Assembly: GCA_905221605.1 (NCBI GenBank)
Contig: CAJNDS010002854.1
Coordinates: forward strand, 185,685-249,684
From: Symbiodinium natans
Lineage: Eukaryota; Sar; Dinophyceae; Suessiales; Symbiodiniaceae
Length of the DNA stretch: 64,000 bases
Direction: 5' to 3'
The notes under the pieces were generated by a model. That model searched no databases. It was not told the origin of the DNA and saw nothing but the letters and a program-made list of their open reading frames with translations. Positions 21,360-30,770 of this stretch are shown one piece after another (positions within the stretch are counted from its first letter, which is position 1; each line of letters opens with the position of its first letter). The position numbers were made by a program, and so were the translations under genes.

Positions 21360-22450
21360 CCTTACCCCTGTTGGTGTTCGCTCCTTGGGCCGTTGTGCCT
21401 TTTCGGGCTCGTTATGCTGAGTTTGGGCTTGATCCAAGTGCTTCTGTTGGGCCTCATGTGCCCCATTCGCCCTTTTCGGGCTCGAAACCCTGGGTCTGGG
21501 TTTGTTCCTTCTTGCAGCGCTTCTGTTGCTGGCTTCTGGGGCCTGAAGTGCCCCATCCCCCTTTTAGGGCTCGTCAGCCGGGAGTTCCAAGTTGCCGTTT
21601 TCTGGGCCTGAAGTGCCCCACACCCCCTCTTCGGGCTTGTATCCCTGGGTTGAGCACGTTCCAGATTTGCATTGCTTTGTTGCTGTTCTTTGGGGACTAA
21701 AGTGCCCCAAACCCCCTCCTGGGGCCTGATATCCCCCCATTCTCCTTGTTCGGCCGTTACCCTGGGCTTGGGTCTTTAGCATGGCTTGCAGAGCTTGAGT
21801 TCCCTGACTTCCGGGGCCCTCCTTAGGATCAGCATTCGCACCTGCCACGTCCCTGGTGGCTTTTGCACTGGGTGCCGCTGTTTCCTGGTTTCCGGTGGTC
21901 CTCCTTGGGGTCCAGCTCTGGCAAGTGTCTTCGTTGGTTCCCGTGTCTCTGTGTCACCGCTGTTCCCTGGCCTCCGTTGCCTTCCGCGTTTGTGCCGGCC
22001 ACACCCCCGCTGGCCTCTCACCTGGCGCTGCTGCATCCTGGCTTCCGGTGGCCTTCCTTGGGTTCAGCTTTGGCCTTTGCCTTCGCTGGCTGCTTGTGTC
22101 TGGGACCTTTGCTGGCGACAGGCCCTCTTGGGGTGTACTCCAGCAAGAGCTGGCTCGGCCCTGCGTGTGTCCCGGCCCCTGACCCCCTTTTCGGGCTCGT
22201 TTCCCTAGTTCTGGGCTTGTTCTAAGGCAGTGCTTTTGTTGCTGTCTCCTCAACCTGATTTCCCCCTGTTCTCCTGATGGCCGTTACCCTGGGCTTGGGT
22301 CTTTAGCATGGCTTGCAGAGCTTGAGTTCCCTGACTTCCGGTGCCCTCCTTGGGATCAGCATCCGCACCTGCCACGTCCCTGGTGGCTTTTGCACTGGGT
22401 GCCGCTGTTTCCTGGTTTCCGGTGGTCCTCCTTGGGGTCCAGCTCTGGCA
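21360..22450. repeat. Dispersed repeat, second locus (B part forward, A part inverted and duplicated)
   Basis: 21360-21520 matches 10225-10390 forward. 21780-21980 and 22250-22490 are near-identical to each other and are the reverse complement of 9531-10100. The segment between them (21990-22240) matches the rest of unit A in inverse orientation. Long plus-strand frames across this block (310 codons at 22313-23245) have Leu/Ser/Pro-rich composition and are repeat-derived. Confidence 0.85.
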
Positions 22451-23356
22451 AGTGTCTTCGTTGGTTCCCGTGTCTCTGTGTCCTTAACCGCTGTTCCCTG
22501 GCCTCCGTTGCTTTCCTTGGGGTCAGCTCTCGCTGACTCGGCCCTGCATGTGTCCCGGCGCGGGGGGTTCCGCGTCTTGGGTCTCGGTCCAAATCTCTGG
22601 CCGTCTTCCGTCTCGCTTCACACTGCTGAGTTGCTCTCCCTGGTTGTTGCGCTGCGCTTCCGCAAGCTTGGGGAGTGGCATCTTTCAGCGTTTGTTCGCA
22701 TGCACTGTTCCATGTGTTCGAAACCGTCACATCTCATTGCAGGCCCAGTTAGTCTGCGCTTGCCTCCCGTTGGTGTGTCACCTCCGCCGTCTCCACGCCG
22801 CTCTGCCGCGCTCCTGGCTCCTGGGAGTGCCTCGCTAGCCGCTAGCCCCCCTGCTTGGCGCCTCCACCAACTGCGTGCGCCTGCTCAATATAATGTTACC
22901 CTCCCGGTTGCCGGTAAACCTTGTCAGTTCTCCCGCGTTGCCTTTGTTCAAGTTGGCTTGGCGGGCGTCCACGTCCGTAGCCACCCCAGTCTGCGTACCG
23001 CTGTGCCCTGCCCACACAACGCAATGAAGTTCAAGTTGTTGGTTGCGCGCAGGCCTGGTGGCTTATTCCCAGGCCTGCCAATTGCCGGCGGTCACTCGGG
23101 CACTTATCCGTCGCTCCTGGGTTTGGGGCCTTCTTGTGTGTGTGAGTGTGTGCGTGTGGGCGTGGGCGGTTGTGGGGGGCGCCTTTGCGGTTTGGTTTGC
23201 CGGGTTCGTGGTTGGGGCAAACGTCTCTTGGCTGCAACCAGCTAGTTCCTCCACTTGAACCCTCCGCGGAGGTGTGCCGTGACGTTTTCGGAGCGCACCT
23301 GAGATGCGGAGGGGGACGTGGTTGTATGGCAGCGAGTACCCTCGCGTGCCGGTCTT
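22451..23356. other. Unassigned, C/T-rich
   Basis: Pyrimidine-rich sequence continuing from the repeat, with a GTGTGTG microsatellite near 23130-23160. No gene, RNA or clear tandem structure recognised. Confidence 0.55.
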
Positions 23357-23405
23357 CCTTCCTTCCTTCCTTCCTTCCTTCCTTCCTTCCTTCCTTCCTT
23401 CCTTC
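23357..23405 (+). repeat. (CCTT)n microsatellite
   Basis: About 12 uninterrupted CCTT units immediately before the 52-bp cassette array. Confidence 0.98.
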
Positions 23406-23650
23406 TATGAGAATTTTTCGCACACAGAAGCAGCGTGGTTTTGGGGGGACTGTGCTTCTATGAGAATTTTCGCACAGAGAAGCAGCGGGGTTTTGGGGGG
23501 AGTGTGCTTCTATGAGAATTTTCGCACAGAGAAGCAGCGGGGTTTGAGGCATTGTGCTTCTGTGAGATTTTTGGCACAGAGAAGCACTTTGCTTCTATGA
23601 GAATTTTCGCACAGAGAAGCAACAGTGTTTTGGGGGGACTGTGCTGTGTC
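23404..23650 (+). repeat. 52-bp cassette repeat, locus 2 (five copies, one shortened)
   Basis: Tandem copies of the cassette at 20905-21020; the fourth is truncated to about 35 bp. Each copy has AGAAGC and GCTTCT in inverted positions and could form a small stem. Confidence 0.92.
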
Positions 23651-23799
23651 ATGAACGAGCGACCCAAAACTGCTCGAAGAAGGACAAGGAGGAAGGGTTT
23701 TAGGGTGATTATTGAGCCCTAAGTTGGGTTGAGGTACTACCTGTTATAGTTTTGCTGGAGGCTGGACCCATACTACATCTTAGGTTCTCTTCTTTCTCC

Positions 23800-23985
23800 A
23801 CCAGGGGACTCTTCCATTCTTGGGCCTTTTCCAGCCCTGGGATTTTTCCAGCACTGGGCTTTTTCCAGCCCCAGGCTGCGTTTGGACATGGGGGGCTTTT
23901 TCCTGCGCTAGGCCGTTTCCCTCTAAGGGCTTTTCCTTGACAAGGGCCTTTCCTGTCACAGGCTGTTTCCCGCCCTGGGCCTTCC
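23800..23985 (+). repeat. Degenerate ~19-bp CTGGGCTTTTTCCAGCC repeat
   Basis: About eight imperfect copies; individual units are partly self-complementary (CTGG...CCAG). Confidence 0.7.
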
Positions 23986-25332
23986 ACCCGCACCACCCCC
24001 AGTTCGGAACTCAGGTGGCAAAAAGATTGCGCTTTTCTGGGCGGCTCCAGAAAAAATCAAAACGACGCTCCGCGGGATCTGATGGGATTTGGGTTGCCTC
24101 TCTGCATTGTCCAGTTGGTCAATCCTGAACAACATCACATCTACTTAGAGAGTCCAACTGTACAAGCTCGCGTGAAGGAAGTCGTGACGACCAAGCAACC
24201 GCTAGCGCAGAGCCTTATTGCAAGACAACGCAAGGCCTGCGCGGTTAAATATGGCAAAAGGGCTGATGCTCGCGGAGGAACGCGGCTGTGCGTGGGGAGG
24301 GGGAAATATTGGTTTGCATTGATGGCTTGTCTGCGCTGCCCTCCTTCCTTCCATTGCAGTGTAGGTGTTTTCCAAGCGCATGACTGACCTTCGCGGGGAA
24401 GCGCTCCAGGCTGTGCCTGGCGCTGTGGGGTTGGGATCACCCTTCAAGTTCCCTTCTTGGCTATTCCCCTAACCCAAAAAAGTTCCCTGGTGAAGGAGTG
24501 CTTCCAGTTGAGGTGCAGCGCTTAGCAGCGCTTACAATGTCCTTAGCAGCTGCCCCTTTTCCTCAAACGGCTTCCCACATTCATTGGCATTGTGCACCTG
24601 ACGCTGCGGGGCTCTGCGAAGGTTTGCCACTTCGAGGCCCTTTCTCTGCTTGCAGCGAGTAGAGGCCCTACTTACTGCTGTCGCTCCTACATTGCCGCGC
24701 CCCCGAGCAACTGTCACTGCTCGTTGCCTACCTCACTCGTAGGTGCGCCCATAAGTTGGAAGAAGGCCTCCTTTGGCCCGCACATCACTCGGTGCGGCTG
24801 GCAATCTTGCTTCCGCACCGTGAAAAGTTTACGCTTTTCTTGGTGTACCCAGTTGTTGGCAGTACAGAAGCTGTCTTACAGTGGCATGTCTTTGCAAGAA
24901 CATGTGTGTTGTGCATGGCTTTGTTTTGGCATGGCAAGAACTTGTTTGGCATGGTATGACGTTTGGTTCAGTTCCCAGTGATGAGTTTGGAGAGCATTGA
25001 GCTTGCGCGTCTAGTTGATAAGCCTAGCGAGGTCTGTGTGCAGCTCTGTGCGTGGTGGCATACGGGTTTGTAGGAGGTTTCGCATTTAGGGTATTGGATT
25101 GCTGCTTAACACTCTTGTGACAGCAACAGTCGCAGCATAGGGCGGTGGCCGCGTCGCGTCAGTTTCCAACCGGTAGGGACCTGTTCCTGCCGGAGAAGAG
25201 CCTGGAACACCGACAGGGACAATCCTGTCCCTGCTGGAGAGGTGCCTGTCTTCAAGCGCCAAGTAGGCTCAGGAGGGACCGGGGAGTGCCTGCAGCAGCT
25301 TCAGCAAGGGAGCAGCAGAGAGCAAACAACAG
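23986..25332. other. Unassigned spacer
   Basis: Frames up to 129 codons (24592-24981 plus) but no motif, RNA or repeat that I recognise. Confidence 0.55.
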
Positions 25333-25600
25333 AAAGAAATCGCGAACCTGAGGCCTATGAACAGCAGGGAGAGAAATCGTGAATCTGAAGCCTCTGGGCC
25401 CTCAAGACCGGAGAATAGCACAGCAAAAATCGCGACCCTGACTCCTGTGGCCTGCCGGACCCGGCAGCACCAGGGAGAGAAATCGCGAAGCTGAAGCCTA
25501 TGGCATTCGGAGCCTGGGAGCAGCAGGGAGAGAAATCGCGAACCTGCAACCTATCAGCTTTCGGGAAGATAAATCGTGAACCTGAAGCCTATGGGTTCCC
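25333..25600 (+). repeat. ~60-bp tandem array built on ATCGCGAACCTGAAGCCTATGG
   Basis: Five or six degenerate units, each starting GAGAAATCG(C/T)GAA and ending with a GGACC(G)GGAGCAGC-like segment. A related array is at 26600-26830. Confidence 0.8.
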
Positions 25601-26527
25601 CGCACCGGGAGCAGGCCCAGTTGCAAGGAAGCTTACGTGCAGTCCCTGCAGCATCCCAGCTGCAGACTGCCGAGAAGTCCGCCTCTGGGCAGGTCCCTGC
25701 AGCCCTTTCGCTGCAGACTGCCTAGCAGTTCTCTTGTTGGCCGGCTTTGGGCTAAGTTTCAGGGATAGTGGGTTTGCTTTGTGGCCTGTGTCGAAAACAT
25801 CGGCCGCTGCGCGGGGCAGTCAGAGTAATGGGGAGCAAGTGTGCCACTTAGCAACAACCTACCTGCAGTTCGCTTGAGGACCGGAGACTAGACACGCTGA
25901 GCGCAGGCCCAGTCGCAAGGAAGCCTACTTGCAGGCTCTGTGGCATCCAAGCTGCAGCTACCCAGAAGTCCCTGCAGCCGCTCCCTGCAAATTGCATAAA
26001 CGTTCTCCAAAAACTGGTTTCTGGGATAGTGGGTTCTGCTTGGCCCCTTGTCAGCTCCGCGGAACACGTTTCGCGGCGCAACTGCCTGGCGCGCTTGTGA
26101 GGCTGCAGGCCCAACAGCGCCAGTCTTCGTCCTTAATGGTCTGTGTGTGATAGTGAAAACCGGTCGCTGCGCGGGGCAGTTAAGTTACATGGATCTTAAA
26201 CTGCGTCACTTGCATAACACGGGCCCTGCAGGTCGAGCAACGCAGCGAGGTTTCTGCCCGGTCGCTGCGCGGGGCAGTTAAGTTACATGGATCTTAAACT
26301 GCGTCACTTGCATAACACGGGCCCTGCAGGTCGAGCAACGCAGCGAGGTTTCTGCCCTCATAGCACGCATCCGCGTGCTGTGAGGGCTATCCTGCTACTG
26401 TGTGGCAAAACAAGTCTTTGGTCTCAACTCTCTGTGCATTCACACAGTTGTCAACCTAACTGCCAGAGGGTGTACTGAGTGCTATGCTACTGCTACTTTC
26501 GCTTAATGTCTGTACCAGACGTGGCGC
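25590..26527 (+). repeat. Segmental duplication, copy 1 (uninterrupted)
   Basis: Matches 26795-27308 plus 30769-31150, from GGGAGCAGGCCCAGTTGCAA through CTTAATGTCTGTACCAGACG. It keeps a single TA at 26134-26135 exactly where copy 2 holds the 3,460-bp transposon. It carries an extra 98-bp tandem unit, and lacks about 90 bp present in copy 2 at 31031-31120. Confidence 0.88.
26161..26356 (+). repeat. Two tandem 98-bp units
   Basis: Two near-identical units starting CGGTCGCTGCGCGGGGCAG (26161 and 26259). A third, single copy starts near 30797. A hairpin AGCACGC-ATCC-GCGTGCT follows the second unit. Confidence 0.95.
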
Positions 26528-26599
26528 AGCATTGCTATGGGTGACGGCAGTTTCTTGTTTGCGTTGGTCTACCTTGCTGGCCTTGCGTTAAAGCGAACC

Positions 26600-27308
26600 T
26601 GAGGCCTCTGGGACCTGGAGCAGCAGGGAGACCCTCAAGACCGGGGAATAGCACAGCAAAATCGCGACCCTGAAGCTTATGGCCTCCCCGGACCCGGCAG
26701 CGCCAGCGAGGGAAATCGCGAAGTTGAACCTGCAACCTATCAGCTTTCGGGACCTGGCAGCAGCACGGAGAGAAATCGTGAACCTGAAGTCTATGGGTTT
26801 CCGGGACCGGGAGCAGGCCCAGTTGCAAGGAAGCCTACGTGCAGTCCCTGTAGCATCCTGCAGCCCTTTCGCTGCAGACTGCCTAGCAATTCTCTTGTTG
26901 GCCGGTTCTGGGCTAAGTTTCAGGGCTAGTGGGTTTGCTTTGTGGGCTGTGTGCTATCAAAAAAAAAACTCGGCCGCTGCGCGGGGCAGTAAGAGTAAGG
27001 ACCTACCTGCAGTTCGCTTGAGGACCTGGAGACTAAACACGCTGAGCGCAGGCCCAGTAGCAAGGAAGCCTACTTGCAGGCTCTGTGGCATCCAAGCTGC
27101 AGCTGCCCAGAAGCCTGCTTGCAGTCCCTGCAACCGCAAGCTGCTCTTGGCCAGTCCCTGCAAATTGCATAAACGTTCTCCAAAAACTGCTTTCTGGGAT
27201 AGTGGGTTCTGCTTGGCCCCTTTTCAGCTCCGCGGAACACGTTTCGCTGCGCAACTGCCTGGCGTGCTTGTGAGGCTGCAGGCCCAACAGCGCCAGCCTT
27301 CATCCTTA
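26600..27308 (+). repeat. Repeat array and left half of segmental duplication copy 2
   Basis: 26600-26830 is a second ATCGCGAACCTGAAG array; 26795-27308 matches copy 1 up to the TA at 27307-27308, where the transposon begins. Confidence 0.85.
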
Positions 27309-27323
27309 CACAGTGGGCCCTTT
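27307..27323 (+). repeat. Left TA duplication plus 15-bp TIR
   Basis: TA followed by CACAGTGGGCCCTTT; the inverse partner is at 30754-30770. Confidence 0.9.
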
Positions 27324-27740
27324 GAGATAGTTGAGAAAGAAAGAGATAGGGGAGATAAAAAAAGATAAAACGGAGATAGGCTAAGTCCATTTTGTTTTTT
27401 TATATTCTTTTTTTTATCTTTTTCTATCTTTTTTTATTTTCTTTTGTTTTTTGCTATCTGTTTTTGAAGCAAAACGGCGAGAATTCCATACTAGCTCAGA
27501 TGTAGATTCTTTGTAGAAAAATTACCCACGTCCAGCTGGAAAGGCTTCTGCTCGTTTCACGTTTGGGCTGCTGGCACAGGAGAAGGGAGACAGGAAGCCC
27601 TATGTGGCTTTGTGAGTTTTTTTGGGGGCCCAGGTTTAAGCAGGGCACACGGGTTGCACACCCGCCAAACATACCCCGAAACATACCCCGATACATGCCC
27701 CCGATCCATGCCCCGTAACATACGCCCGAAATTGAAGGTA

Positions 27741-27862
27741 AAGGGCTTGGTACTCTTGACTACAAACCTTTATTTTGAGATAAAATTCTTCACCATGGAA
27801 TGCGTGAGAAATTTTGGCTCAGCCCGCGAGGGCACTGAGAGTCAGATGAGCAGATTAAAAAG
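27741..27862 (+). repeat. Left 122-bp direct repeat flanking the RNase H ORF
   Basis: Nearly identical (about two mismatches) to 28816-28937. It runs from AAGGGCTTGGTACTCTTGA to GCAGATTAAAAAG. It contains ATTTTGGCTCAG (27808-27819), which resembles the 3' half of the conserved dinoflagellate spliced leader. It has no TG...CA ends, and no flanking duplication is visible. Confidence 0.93.
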
Positions 27863-27895
27863 TCGGATTCACTCACCCCCAAATTGTGGGCGAAA

Positions 27896-28606
27896 ATGCG
27901 AGGTCGTTTGGGTTTCATGAGCGGGCAGATCGCCGGCAGACTGCCACGAGCACTGTTGCGAGCAGTGACCATGGCCGTCTCAGCTGCAGGGACGGAACGC
28001 GGGGGAGTAGCCACGGCCCTACAGAGAGTCTTGGAGTTCTTGAAGAGTGCGCAACCCAGACGGCTAAGACCAGCGCTACGAGATGTCATCTTTGTTTACA
28101 CTGATGCATCCCAGGAGGGAGTAGACAATCTTGACATGGGACTTGGAGCAGTGGTTCAAGATCACGAAGGAACCATCTTGGGGTGGTTTGGACTTGTGCT
28201 TCCCCGTGACGTAGCCGAGGATGTCTTACGTGACGGGAAGAAGTGCATCAATGAGTTAGAGAGTCTAACTGTGGCATTGACTGTTCGTCTCTGCGCGGCC
28301 ATACTGCTACAGCGGCATGTGGTATTCTATCTCGATAATGAGGCAGCCAGAGTGACATTGCTTCGGATGCAAAGTGAGAACGCCATGCTTGATGCAGTGG
28401 CCAAGATCTCAGCTGTCCATGAGGCCGAGCTGTCCTGTATCCCATGGTATGCACGTGTACCGTCGCGCAGCAACATAGCTGACGCGCCAAGTCGCTGCTG
28501 CTTCTTGGGTCTTCCCAACCCCTGCAGGATCAACGACGATGTTGTTGTGAAAGCATTGCGTGAGGTGTTACGGCAGGCACGTCGCTTTGTTGCCCAGACT
28601 ACTTGA
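27896..28606 (+). CDS. RNase H-like protein of retroelement type
   Basis: Open frame of 236 codons from the first ATG (27896), which lies just after the left direct repeat. It shows VIFVYTDASQEG (first catalytic Asp), GLGAVVQDHEG, CINELESLTVALTV (catalytic Glu), VVFYLDNEAARVTL (second Asp) and WYARVPSRSNIADAPSR (final Asp). This ordered D-E-D-D layout is the RNase H fold as found after reverse transcriptases of DIRS/Ty3-like elements, where it degrades RNA in RNA:DNA hybrids. The SNIADAPSR ending is clearly unlike the LADLATK ending of the copia element at 13-17 kb, so this is another lineage. No RT precedes it, so it is either the last piece of a deleted element or a stand-alone gene. The frame is intact with no stop. 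Confidence 0.85.
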   Translation: MRGRLGFMSGQIAGRLPRALLRAVTMAVSAAGTERGGVATALQRVLEFLKSAQPRRLRPALRDVIFVYTDASQEGVDNLDMGLGAVVQDHEGTILGWFGLVLPRDVAEDVLRDGKKCINELESLTVALTVRLCAAILLQRHVVFYLDNEAARVTLLRMQSENAMLDAVAKISAVHEAELSCIPWYARVPSRSNIADAPSRCCFLGLPNPCRINDDVVVKALREVLRQARRFVAQTT

Positions 28607-28815
28607 CCGAGGAAGGGACTTCTGTCTTCTTTTCTCCCCTTACCTAGGAGGTGTTTTTCGTGTTTTCGCACCCAGTGAGACAGAAGACCTGCATATTGGA
28701 CAGGTGATCGATTCTGTACCCTTCCTCGGAAAAAGGGCTCGAATGGAGTGACTCAGGGGCAATGACTATTCGAGAAGATGAAGATATATTTCTGGGATGA
28801 ATTTGAGAACAAAAT

Positions 28816-28937
28816 AAGGGCTTGGTACTCTTGAGTACAAACCTTTATTTTGAGATAAAATTTTTCACCATGGAATGCGTGAGAAATTTTGGCTCAGCCC
28901 GCGAGGGCACTGAGAGTCAGATGAGCAGATTAAAAAG
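28816..28937 (+). repeat. Right 122-bp direct repeat flanking the RNase H ORF
   Basis: Partner of 27741-27862; together they bound a 1,197-bp unit nested in the TA-flanked transposon. Confidence 0.93.
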
Positions 28938-29061
28938 CCCCGCCCACCCACCCGGCAGTGAAGGAGTGATGCTGTTGCGGAAGGACAGCCCGTCATATGA
29001 CTGACTTTCTCATCCCGGGCTTGCAGCGCGGTGGCCCAAGCTTAGTGTTGACTGTGCTGCA

Positions 29062-29220
29062 ATGGACGCGCCTCCTAGGATCACTGCCCTGCAGATGAGA
29101 GCCTTCGAGATTTGGGTTCGTACATTGAGTATGGACCAGATCATCATGCTGGCTGAACGCATCGAGGACGTCTTGGCAGATAGAGAAGTAGAGATCCGTG
29201 AGCGGTTGCAGGCCGGCTGA
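29062..29220 (+). CDS. Small 52-residue helical ORF
   Basis: ATG frame of 52 codons encoding a likely amphipathic helix (MRAFEIWVRTLSMDQIIMLA, then ERIEDVLADREVEIRERL). A second frame just downstream (29230-29340) encodes a Ser/Gln/Glu-rich stretch ending EFLDPQ. The two could be one protein split by a short indel, since the gap is too short for an intron. The pair resembles the start of a Gag-like protein, but that is only a guess. Confidence 0.35.
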   Translation: MDAPPRITALQMRAFEIWVRTLSMDQIIMLAERIEDVLADREVEIRERLQAG

Positions 29221-29393
29221 ATGTTTCCCTTTCAGCAGCTGCGAGCTCGTCCTCTACGCAGCAAGAAGCCCAGCCGAGTGAGCAACGTCCGAGTTCTTCG
29301 TCTCGTGACCAGTCTTGGGAGTTCCTTGACCCGCAGTAGTCAGACTCCTTCCTGACGTTTAGGCCCGCTTGACAACGACCATGAGTGCAAAAG

Positions 29394-29885
29394 ATGTTTT
29401 TGGCACATTCATGTGTGTTGCAGTTGTGTTGTGTCAGTGACAGTGAAGCCTGTGTCAGCTCCCCAAGTGCTCCACCTTCGGCTGGCTGCGGGCTCAAACT
29501 GTCTGATGTTGTTCACCGTCCACTGTCTGTGCTAGCTAATTTCGGCGAGTCACCCTGTTTGACGTTGAGTATGAAGCGGGATGCTGAAGCTGCGAACCTT
29601 GATGAGGGCACGAACCGTGAATCCAGGGCCCAATGGTTGGCAGTGATGGTCACCAATGTTCCGGTTGTGGAAGCTGTGCTCTGTAGAGTGGCGGCTACAG
29701 GAACAGTCGACGACATCAAGTTTGCGATTGCTGATGACATATGGCATCGCACCGGGCATGACATGAGAACTTCCAGTTTTCGCCTGGAGCTGCAGGGGCG
29801 ACACGTGCCCTTTAGCACGAACCTTAGCGATTTGCCTTTTACTCCGGGTGCTTGTTTGCACTTTGGTTTCCAACTCACCCACTGA
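29394..29885 (+). CDS. Hypothetical protein with possible ubiquitin-like C-terminal fold
   Basis: The frame is open from an ATG at 29394; the ATG at 29571 would give a 104-residue protein and is the better start, because the upstream part is Cys/Ser-rich and disordered. The C-terminal ~60 residues read TVDDIKFAIADDIW, then FRLELQGRHVPF and NLSDLPFTPGACLHFGF. That follows the beta-alpha-beta-beta order and the late 'L-x-D-L-x-(7)-G-x-x-L-H' pattern common to ubiquitin-like domains. There is no terminal Gly-Gly, so conjugation is not implied. It lies inside the TA-flanked transposon, downstream of the RNase H unit. Domain assignment is inference without a profile search. Confidence 0.45.
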   Translation: MFLAHSCVLQLCCVSDSEACVSSPSAPPSAGCGLKLSDVVHRPLSVLANFGESPCLTLSMKRDAEAANLDEGTNRESRAQWLAVMVTNVPVVEAVLCRVAATGTVDDIKFAIADDIWHRTGHDMRTSSFRLELQGRHVPFSTNLSDLPFTPGACLHFGFQLTH

Positions 29886-30131
29886 CAGGACGAATACTTA
29901 GGCGGAACCTCGGGTTTGTTCGATAAGGGTGGGGGGGGGGGTTGAGGGAGGGCCTGTGAGTGGAGGAAAGATTCGCCGCAAGCTGTCCTCGAAGTGGGCG
30001 CTGGCTGTGGCCGTGCTGAGAGCAAGGACGGTGGAGGTCCGTGAGGCGCGGGCAAGCAAAGATGGTTTCAGCTTGAGCTGCAGGCTACGACATGCATTTT
30101 TGAGGCTACGGAGCCCGTAGTGTGAGGGAGG

Positions 30132-30412
30132 CAAGATCCCTTGCTTAGGCCCCCCCTCCGGGCCCAGGAGCAAGTCCGGAAAGTAGATCCGTTGCTTAGG
30201 CCCCCTCCGGCCCCAACAGGAAGCCCGGAAAGATCCCTTGCTTAAACTCGTCCTTCGGCCCCAGAAACAAGTCCGGAAAGATCCCTTGCTTATGGGCTCC
30301 CACTCCGGCCCCAAAAGCAAGTCCGGCGGGCCTGAGCAAGGGCTCTTTCCGGACTTGCTTCTGGGGCAAAAGGGTGAGCCTAAGCAAGGGATTTTTCCGG
30401 GTTTGCTTCATG
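30132..30412. repeat. Foldback tandem repeat (AAGATCCCTTGCTTA ... AAGTCCGGA)
   Basis: Four roughly 57-bp units run forward to about 30330 (GATCCCTTGCTTA, CTCCGGCCCCA, GCAAGTCCGG). They are followed at 30335-30412 by two inverted units (TAAGCAAGGGAT, TTTCCGGACTTGCTTCTGGGGC). The array can fold into a GC-rich hairpin near the right end of the transposon. Confidence 0.9.
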
Positions 30413-30753
30413 TTAGCTGTGTACACCGTACATTCTTTGATGCCCTAAACGAAACGTGCAATATGACCTTTTTATCCCAAAATCGACTCAAACTATCTTT
30501 TTTTTTTTTAAATTTTTTTTATCTTTTTTTTATAGTTATTTTTTTATCTTTTTTTATCTCCCGGCGGCTGATGCCTCTTTGCCGCACTTTGCCGCACCTA
30601 TCTTTTCTAAGTCTGTTCTATCTCGTTTATCTTTTCCTATCATTCAGCGATGATAGTATCTCCAGAAAAAGATAGAAACGACTTAGACCCTCCCTAAGTG
30701 ACTTATAACTCACTTAAAACAGACTCCCTATCTCAACTATCTACCCTATCTGT

Positions 30754-30770
30754 AAAGGGCCCGCTGTGTA
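30754..30770 (-). repeat. Right 15-bp TIR plus TA duplication
   Basis: AAAGGGCCCGCTGTG followed by TA; inverse partner of 27307-27323. Confidence 0.9.

Larger units (their letters stand above)
27309..30768. mobile_element. 3,460-bp DNA transposon with TA target duplication (Tc1/mariner-like ends), no transposase seen
   Basis: Left end CACAGTGGGCCCTTT and right end (reverse complement) CACAGCGGGCCCTTT form a 15-bp TIR with one mismatch. Both are followed inward by GATAG/AGATA-rich sequence and then T- or A-rich runs. TA dinucleotides at 27307-27308 and 30769-30770 flank the element, and the paralogous empty site at 26134-26135 has one TA, which fixes the boundaries. TA duplication is characteristic of the IS630/Tc1/mariner group (established knowledge). 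No DDE transposase frame is recognisable inside, so the element is probably non-autonomous and has acquired other sequences: an RNase H ORF between 122-bp repeats, small ORFs and foldback repeats. Confidence 0.88.

Noticed and set aside
22313-23245. 310-codon plus-strand protein
   Set aside because: It begins inside the dispersed repeat A (inverted copy) and has a compositionally biased Leu/Ser/Pro/Arg translation with no domain.
27309-30768. CACTA-type transposon
   Set aside because: The ends begin CACAG rather than CACT(A/G), and the empty site shows a 2-bp TA duplication instead of 3 bp.
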